In this document: one piece after another, positions 57,754-64,000 of the stretch
Layout of the letters: each line of letters starts with the position of its first letter
How positions within the stretch are numbered: position 1 is the first letter of the stretch
From: Notamacropus eugenii
Lineage: Eukaryota > Chordata > Mammalia > Diprotodontia > Macropodidae
Reading direction: 5' to 3'
DNA: 64,000 bases
Assembly: GCF_028372415.1 (NCBI RefSeq)
Contig: NC_092877.1
Location: 249,813,510 to 249,877,509, forward strand
Notes under the pieces: model-generated
Seen by the model: the letters and a program-made list of their open reading frames with translations, nothing else
What the model was told of the DNA's origin: nothing
The model's database searches: none
Translations under genes and position numbers: made by a program

Positions 57754-58459
57754 TTTCCCAACCACTTACTTGACTTTTGAGTCCTTTGTCAAGAGTAGGG
57801 TACACTCTGGGAATCTGTAAGATCTCAGTTCCTCCAAGGTGATGCAATCAAGTGTGTACCCTGGTTTGGGAGCAGAAAGAGATTTTTGTGCCCCAAATCT
57901 TAACAGTTTCTTCTCCACAGCCACCTGGCCTCCAGTTCCACCAAGCCAGCAGTGGAGGCTGAGATTCAGATAAGCTACATGGGCAGGGCTGCCATTCAGT
58001 ATGAGATAGAGATCAGCTCCCCCAGGCATTCTACACAGAGCTGAGGTGATAATCAGCTCCTCAGTGCCCCCAGGGTTTTTATGATCCAACAATGGATGTG
58101 GGCTACTCTATGGACTGCTGTGGGAACTGGTGCCTCCTACCTGATGTGACCTCTGTGGCTGCTGCCTGAGGCCGGAGCTATGGGAAGGCCCTTCTCCCTT
58201 CTCAGCCAGCTGAAAAAACCCTGTCACTGACCTTTATCACTTGTGGGTTGAGGGATCTGTGAACTGCTGCTACTGAGACTGGCGATTCTGCCTGCAAGTA
58301 CTGTTCAGGAGCCATGTGCCTGGCAGCCAAGACTGGGCTGTGTCAAGAATATACCCCATTTTAATTTCTCAATAGCTTTCACCTCATAGTAAGACTATAA
58401 CACTGAAGTTAGTTTATAGATTTTCTTCGCCCTGGGAAGTGTGGAAGCGTGAAGGGAAT

Positions 58460-58725
58460 AAGAATTTATATAAAGCCTACTATCTGGCAGGCATTATAAT
58501 AAGTATTTTAAAATATTATCTCATTTGATCCTCATAACAACCCTGAGAAGTAGGTCCTTTTATTTTCAACATTTTACACTTAAGAAAACTGAGGCAAACA
58601 GAGGTTAAATGATTTGCCCAGGGTCACACAACTAAAAAGTACGTGAAGCTAAATTTGAATTCAGGTCTTCCTGACTACAGTCCCAGGCACTAGCCAATAT
58701 ATTACATAGCTGCCTCTAACACATA
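58460..58725 (-). mobile_element. MIR/MAR-type CORE-SINE, minus strand
   Basis: ATCTCATTTGATCCTCATAA, 'AAGAAAACTGAGGCAAACAG', 'AAATGATTTGCCCAGGGTCA', 'GAATTCAGGTCTTCCTGACT', ending in the tRNA-like head TTACATAGCTGCCTCT. Confidence 0.9.
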
Positions 58726-59394
58726 ATTTTCTGCTAAATTTGTAATCTTATGATTCACTTTTACAATTATGCAAATTACTTTCTCAGAGACTATGTTGGA
58801 AGTACACCACCTCTATGAAATCCTACTAAGTTGAAAAGGATTCAAATATCCTATAGAAATTCACTATGTATCTACTGTTCAAGTACAAGCCTAATTGATT
58901 CTGCTGAGGTTTATGACAAAAAAGATTACTATCAGGAAATAAACTGTCAGCAACAGTCACCCTTGAAGTCTTAGACTTTGGAGACTGCTTAAACTGCTTT
59001 ATGTCTTATACATAGCTCTTTTGGGGGCATGTTTGTAAGGTTTGTGATGATTAGAGAAAATATACAATTTTGCAGCTTGTTGATCATCAGAATAACATGA
59101 ATCACAGTCTTCTTGCATTAGCTGTAGTTGTGGAAATAATACTTCAGCATTGTTACTCTCTCTTCAGATGAATATGTGCTATGTGTAAAAGGTAAAGCAA
59201 TTTCAATGGTCTTCAAAGTCTAGGAGCCCAAATTAATTCATCTCAGAGAAGAAAAGAATAGTCAATTGGAGTGAAAGTGAGGTTTTTGTATCAAATTTCT
59301 CTGATAAATATTTGACATCCAAGATATAAAAAAAATTGCACACACTTATGAAACTTTAAACATTTTATCATACAGCTAATAGTTTACAATTCTT
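58726..59394. other. unassigned AT-rich sequence
   Basis: No gene or repeat recognised. Confidence 0.45.
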
Positions 59395-60015
59395 CTTTAG
59401 GATTGGTCATATCCTTGGATAAATTATGCAAAAACCATTATCTGACAGACAAAAGATTAGAAGAATTGCAAACTATTTACAGTTACGTGAAAATGCTTAA
59501 AGTTTCTAATAATAAAAGAAATAGAATGCATAATGACACAGCAGTTTCATCACACACATTGCAAATTAACAAAGTTAACAAAAGATAGGAATAGTCATTG
59601 TTGAGGGGTTTGAGAAACATAGGAATAGTAATAAATTGTGGATGTAGGGATAAATCAGTACAACCACTTTAGATAGCAATTTGCAATTATTCTAATAAAG
59701 TAACTTTAAAATTTCCATACTTTCTGCTCAGTGATTTCATTGCTATTCTTCCTCAAAGTCAGAAGAATGCTTCCATATAAAACAAAATATGAAAAGCAGA
59801 AATTTTGTGATAGCAAAGAACAGGAAATAAAATAGATGTGCATCAAGTGGGGAATAGCTAAACAAATTGTGCTGCATTAATGCATTACAATATTTCTGTG
59901 CTATAAGAAATGAAAAACTTGATGAATACAGAGAAACAGAAAAATCTACATGAAATGGTACAAAATGAAGAGAGCAGAGCCAAGAAAAGAATATAAACAA
60001 TAACTACAATATGAA
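59395..60015 (+). mobile_element. old L1 ORF2 3' fragment, plus strand
   Basis: Broken frames resemble the C-terminal part of L1 ORF2: DRQKIRRIANYLQLRENA-like at about 59445, VSNNKRNRMHNDTAVSSHTL at 59490-59555, and near 59915 a 'EMKNLMNTEKQKNLHEMVQ'-like block. It is more diverged than the other L1 copies. Confidence 0.65.
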
Positions 60016-60019
60016 TGAA

Positions 60020-60165
60020 AAGGTCTTGCCACTAGACTGAGGACCAGAAGAGACAGTGAGGCTGGCAACTTTATAACTTTGTCTCATCTAAATCAAATTC
60101 ATGGAAAAGTTATTATCCTCACAATGACAGTGGTTCTCTTCAAGAATAAAGGACCAAAAAAAAAA
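60020..60165 (+). mobile_element. RTE-tailed SINE, 3' fragment, plus strand
   Basis: CTTGCCACTAGACTGAGGAC, 'GTGAGGCTGGCAACTTTATA', 'TTGTCTCATCTAAATCAAAT', 'CTTCAAGAATAAAGGACC' and an A-tail at 60157-60166. Confidence 0.78.
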
Positions 60166-60694
60166 AATCTGTGAGTTGTAGTAGATGACCTGTGGAAATT
60201 CACCCTGCCAGTTTGAGTTGGAAAATGCTGCTATTTCTTCTCCTCCTTATTCTTCTTCTTCCCTTGAAACATGAGGTCTCTCTCTCTCTCCACTTAGGAC
60301 ATCATACTGCTGCATGTGGGTACTCTGTCTAAAGCAATATAATTTTTGGTGACATGTTTTGAAAGATATTTTAGGGTTTAAAAACTGGGACTCTTTAATC
60401 TTTCCCCTGTGAATTTTCATTTATAATTTCTTGAAATATAGCTTTGGAAAAACAGGTTATAAAAAAGCCCATTTTGATTCAAATAGAACTACTTGACTAT
60501 ACCTTTAAACCCATATCACCCTGGCTTTCATGGAATGGGCCAATAATGGGCCCCACTGCAAGCCTCTGTTGCTCATTGTTAGAGTTTTGATGGTTTTAAA
60601 GGAGCGTAAATAATATTTTTTTTCTCCTCTCATGGACAGATACTTTTGTGATGATTAACTAGGCCATATTTTGTTTCAAGTGTTTCCTAGCTCT
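60166..60694. other. unassigned sequence
   Basis: A TC run lies at 60273-60288. No gene recognised. Confidence 0.45.
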
Positions 60695-60965
60695 TAGTCA
60701 CTGAATGGAAGTTGCCTTAGACAAACTGAAACCTGGGAACGACCTTAATTTTGAAAAACCAAGCTCACTCACTGCATTCTGGGCCATTGCCGGTCTTCTT
60801 GACTTTTGTCTTGCTACTGGTTTTGGCAACTCTGTAGGAGAGAGTGAGGTTGATGACTGCATGACTCTGCCTCATTTAAATGCAATGCAAATTCAAGTCA
60901 AGATATCATCCTAACAATGTTACTGGCCCTCTTTGAGAGATAAGCAACAGCAACCACAAAGGAAA
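60695..60965 (+). mobile_element. RTE-tailed SINE, plus strand
   Basis: A different head (AATGGAAGTTGCCTTAGACA; 'ACCTGGGAACGACCTTAATT') precedes the shared tail ('TTCTGGGCCATTGCCGGTCT', 'CTTGCTACTGGTTTTGGCAA', 'CTGCCTCATTTAAATGCAAT'). It ends in GCAACAGCAACC-type repeats. Confidence 0.78.
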
Positions 60966-61299
60966 ATGAAAAACAACAAAATCAAATACTCATATTGCAA
61001 AATTATTCAGGACAAACATGATTCGAAAGAATAGCTATGGGAACATACTCTCATCTACCGTGTCCAGAGGGAGCAGGTCCACAAGTGTTGTAAATTACAT
61101 AAGACATTCATACTTTTCCAATGAAAAATTAATCAAAAAATTAATCACTTATGCTAATTACTACTTTTTTGTCTTTAAGTATTATTGTTGTTCTATGGGA
61201 TTATTTTCAGGTTGTGAGGTGAGGGGAAACTATGATAATGTGAAAAATACCATTAACATCCTTATAAAAGTTTTAGTTTAGAAGGATTTATTGTGATAC
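60966..61299. other. unassigned AT-rich sequence
   Basis: No gene recognised. Confidence 0.4.
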
Positions 61300-62200
61300 C
61301 TTTCTTTGTATTTATTTTTGTGCATCAGTTTTTACTATTGCCCATTCCATATCATAGCTTTTCCACACACTCCTTGTGGATAAAGCCTCTCTCTTGTAAC
61401 AAATCAGTATAATCAAATTTTTTAAAATGTATTTTAGTAGTCATTTCTGAAGACACATGTCTCCGTCTAAAACCTACATTCTTTATCCTTGTGTCTGAGA
61501 AGCGAGACATGGTTCATTCTTAGTCTTGTCAAGTCATATCTGATCATTACATTGATCATGTTTCTCATCTTACAAAGTTTTTTGGATTAGAAAAAAATTT
61601 ATGGTCATTGTATAAGTCTTTTCCATGCTTCTGTTCAATTCATTCAACAACAGTCCATTTAAGGTCAGTTTTTTTCCCCTGAATTTTATCATTTTTACAG
61701 CACAATAGCTTTCATCACAAATTATATGTCATGATTTGTTCATCTGTTCCACATTTGAAACTTCAATGAATTTACATTTCTCTTCTATACAAATTATTGT
61801 ACTTAGAGGTGCTTTTCTTCCTTTTTATATATTTTTTCAATATATACCTAGTAGTGCTATCACATGGTCAAAGGGTTTGCAGAGATAAATAACTTTTAAA
61901 GCACAGTTCCAAACTGATTTTCAGAATTATTTCATCAATAAACATTTCTTCCAGTTGGACATCAGTATGTCTGTTTTCTTAAAGCCCATTAAACAATTCT
62001 GAATTTCCCTTTTTTCAATTTTTACACATCTGATGAAAGTGAAATAGAACTACAGATTTATTTTAAATAGCATTTGTCATGTAGTTATTGATATCTTGGA
62101 TTTCTCTCCTTGAAAACTTACCATTCATATACATTAACCTTTATAAATTGAGACATTGCTATTCTTATATATTTTCTATGTAAATTTAATATGACAGAGG
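61300..62200 (-). mobile_element. old L1 3' part, minus strand
   Basis: The plus strand shows the reverse of an L1 ORF2 C-terminus. CTAGTAGTGCTATCACATGG with 'TCAAAGGGTTTGCAGAG' (about 61848-61885) corresponds to the block AGTAATGGGATTGCTGGGTCAAA seen antisense in mammalian L1s. 'AAGCACAGTTCCAAACTGAT' and 'TTTCTTCCAGTTGGACATCA' follow in L1 order. Strongly decayed. Confidence 0.65.
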
Positions 62201-62482
62201 AAAAAAAATGTCTTGCAACACCCCCTATAAATAGATATGCCATTGTAGAGGTGCCATGGGGGTTATTTTACTTTTTGCCCATATAGGTTTTGTATGCTCT
62301 TGTGTATATGAGTAGATGTTGCCTACGTAGAGCCAAGAAGATATATTTCCAGAGTCTTCTGTTCTTACTGTTCTGGGAAGAAAACTTTGATTCCTGCAAG
62401 AGGGGCAACAAGATGTTTCTGCAAGAGGTTAACCACTCTGTTCTCCTTAGAAAGACATAGTACTGGGATAGAATTGCATCTA
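62201..62482. other. unassigned sequence
   Basis: Nothing recognised. Confidence 0.4.
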
Positions 62483-62760
62483 GGGCATCTAGGTGGCACA
62501 GTGGATACAGTGTTAAGCATGGAGTGAAGAAGACCTGAGTTCAAGCCCAGACTCCGACAGTTACTAGTGGTAAAACTCTGCACAAGTCATTTAACCTCTA
62601 TTTACTTTAATTTCCTCATCTGTGAAATGTATATAACAATAGCAGCTACCTCCCAAGATTGTTGTGGGTTAAAATGAAATAATATTTGCAAAGCACTTAT
62701 CTTCAGCCAAGGCCTGGCAAAAAAGCAAGTGTTATATAAGTAGTGGCTCTCATTATTATT
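62483..62760 (+). mobile_element. MAR1-type CORE-SINE, plus strand
   Basis: GGGCATCTAGGTGGCACAGT head, 'GACCTGAGTTCAAGCCCAGA' (B box region), 'TAATTTCCTCATCTGTGAAA' core, 'AATAATATTTGCAAAGCACT' and an ATTATTATTA end. It is nearly complete. Confidence 0.92.
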
Positions 62761-62929
62761 AGAGTTATCTGTTTCTCAAAATATTGTTGGTCCAGGAGAA
62801 GCTACCCTGTTTAGGGAAGCAGATAGCAATAAAATGAATAAAAATATGACTAATATTTATGTAGTCTAAGGGAAACTACACCCCCTGCCCCCAGGATCAT
62901 TATCTTGTCCCAGTGGAGGGGCTTTCTTG

Positions 62930-63670
62930 CACAAATGGGCATGGTAAAAGACAAAAAAAGGAACGATTTAACAGATGCAGAAGACATTAAGAAAGGCTGA
63001 AAGAACACACAAGAGAAGTATAAAAGAAAGATCTTAACATCACCAATCACCACAATAGTGTAATTGCTGATTGAAAGTCAAATAATGTCAAGAATGGAAA
63101 CACATGGGCCTTAGAAAGCATTGATAACAATAAGGTTTAAGGGAGGTGATGTTATTTAAAACCCTAAAGTATGATGCTGTTGAAGTGTGGCACTCAATAT
63201 TCCAGCAACTCTGGAAAACATAACAGTGTACAGCAGGTTGGAAATATAGTTACCTTTCAGTCCTAAAGAAAAGCAATGCCAAGGAATGTTTAAATTAATA
63301 AACAATTGTGCTCATTCCACATACCAGAAGGGTATGTTTTAGATTTTACAAGCTATGCTTCAGCAGTATGTGGATCAATATTTACCAGGTAAGCAGATTG
63401 GTTTTCAAAAAGGAGGAGGAATTAAAGATCATATTGACAACATCACAAGATTATGAAGAAAACAAAACAAACAAACAAACAAAAAAACCTACTGATTTCT
63501 CCTGTGCGGATCAGAGAAAAATGTGACGTTTTCAAAGATATGGGAGTACTACATCAGCTTACTTGTATCCTGAGAAACATGTTTGGAGACCAACAAACAA
63601 CAGTTAGAACTGAACATGGGAAAAATGACTGGTTTGAAATTGGAAAAGGAAAACTACAAGGTTTTGTTAA
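62930..63670 (+). mobile_element. BovB-like RTE LINE fragment, plus strand
   Basis: The nucleotide sequence follows ruminant/reptile-type BovB ORF2 closely by memory: 'GGCATGGTAAAAGACAAAAA', 'GCAGAAGACATTAAGAAAGG', 'GGGCCTTAGAAAGCATTGAT'. Broken peptides include YDAVEVWHSIFQQLWKT, KKSNAKECLN and HQLTCILRNMFGDQQTTVRT, then NDWFEIGKGKLQGF (BovB: TDWFQIGKGVRQGC). The fragment ends just before the catalytic YADD block. An (AAAC)n run at 63463-63487 replaces the region around the first catalytic Asp. Confidence 0.88.
63463..63487. repeat. (AAAC)n simple repeat
   Basis: About five AAAC units inside the BovB-like fragment. Confidence 0.9.
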
Positions 63671-63674
63671 CATA

Positions 63675-63694
63675 TATGTGTGTGTGTGTGTGGA
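63675..63694. repeat. short (TG)n tract
   Basis: About eight TG units at the junction between the RTE fragment and the SINE. Confidence 0.85.
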
Positions 63695-64000
63695 GGGGTA
63701 GCTAGGTGGTGCAGTGGATAGAGCACCAGTGCAGGAGTCAGGAGGACCTGAGTTCAAATCTCACCTCAGACACCTGACACTCACTAGCTGTGTGACCTTG
63801 GGCAAGTCACTTAACCCCAAGTGCTTCATCGTGGATCATCTCCAGTCATCGTGATGAATATCTGGTCAATGGCTTCAGTTGGCTCTGGAGGAGAAGTGAG
63901 GCTAATGACCTTGCACAGCCCTTCCTCACTCAAAAAAAGTCAAGTGCAGGTCATGTCACTATTTGTCTGATGGCATGGTCTTCTTTGGCAATGCATGACT
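63695..64000 (+). mobile_element. RTESINE-type SINE, plus strand, runs off window
   Basis: A well-preserved tRNA-like head (GGGTAGCTAGGTGGTGCAGT; 'GGACCTGAGTTCAAATCTCA') and 'GTGTGACCTTGGGCAAGTCA' are followed by a BovB/RTE-derived tail ('GATGAATATCTGGTCAATGG', 'GAAGTGAGGCTAATGACCTT', 'GATGGCATGGTCTTCTTTGG'). It is the least diverged SINE in the window. The 3' terminus lies at or beyond the last base. Confidence 0.93.

Larger units (their letters stand above)
55631..58345 (-). mobile_element. HAL1 (ORF1-only L1 derivative), copy B, minus strand
   Basis: Same architecture as copy A: poly(A) as T-run 55632-55643, 3' UTR (55650-56465), TG microsatellite (56468-56513), ORF1 (about 56655-57753) and 5' UTR to about 58345. 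By comparison with the copy at 23901 it lacks roughly the first 200 bases of the 5' UTR, so it is slightly 5'-truncated. The 3' UTR is close to copy A over its whole length. I could not find a convincing target-site duplication. Confidence 0.88.

Noticed and set aside
55600-58380. Target-site duplication for HAL1 copy B (CCCATAAAATTTCTT near 55616 and CCCATTTTAATTTCTC near 58355)
   Set aside because: The resemblance needs gaps and several mismatches, so it is too weak to claim.

Overview
The window looks like a transposon-rich, AT-rich, gene-poor stretch of a marsupial genome. Its dispersed repeats are the ones I know from metatherians: L1 with an ORF1-only 'half-L1' (HAL1) relative, old L2, RTE/BovB, tRNA-headed SINEs with MIR-like or RTE-like tails (MAR1/RTESINE types), MIR, and short hAT DNA transposons. 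An opossum-like species fits, but the sequence alone does not fix the species. All family names come from memory of consensus sequences; nothing was searched.

I see no intact host protein-coding gene. Host-derived items are a processed pseudogene of HNRNPDL (about 1440-2738, minus strand, with a tail and a near-perfect 14-bp target-site duplication) and a degraded 7SL (SRP) RNA copy (about 44285-44480, plus).

Layout. 1-1.3 kb: TA/TG-rich simple repeats. 1.4-2.75 kb: HNRNPDL pseudogene. 4.1-6.4 kb: old L2, minus, carrying a MIR and long GT, TC and AC tracts. 6.8-8.0 kb: L2 reverse-transcriptase remains, plus. 10.6-14 kb: SINEs, a palindromic hAT element and an L2 3' end. 18.3-26.7 kb: a full-length L1 on the minus strand (about 6.6 kb without its guest) bounded by an exact 15-bp duplication. 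Its ORF1 is split by a 1.67-kb plus-strand L1/HAL1 5' fragment that has its own 16-bp duplication but no 3' end or poly(A).

30.3-38.6 kb: a pile-up of L2, a complete HAL1 (15-bp duplication, ORF1 nearly open), an older HAL1 whose poly(A) tail was its target, and a plus-strand L1 missing most of ORF2. 42.6-48.3 kb: two hAT elements, the 7SL copy, SINEs and a probable solo LTR. 50.6-51.9 kb: an RTE with an inverted 5' half. 51.9-53.2 kb: a second 3'-truncated L1 5' fragment, inside a MIR. 54.4-55.2 kb: L2. 55.6-58.3 kb: a third HAL1. 59.4-64 kb: older L1 pieces, RTE-tailed SINEs, MAR1, a BovB-like RTE fragment, and a SINE running off the window.

The elements do not act together as a host pathway. 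What links them is retrotransposition: L1 machinery probably mobilised the HAL1s, the HNRNPDL copy and probably the 7SL copy, and RTE machinery probably mobilised the RTE-tailed SINEs. I found no convincing new biological system. The most unusual structures are the ORF1-only HAL1 cluster, the two 5'-complete/3'-truncated L1 insertions, and the microsatellites at one shared internal position of the HAL1 copies.
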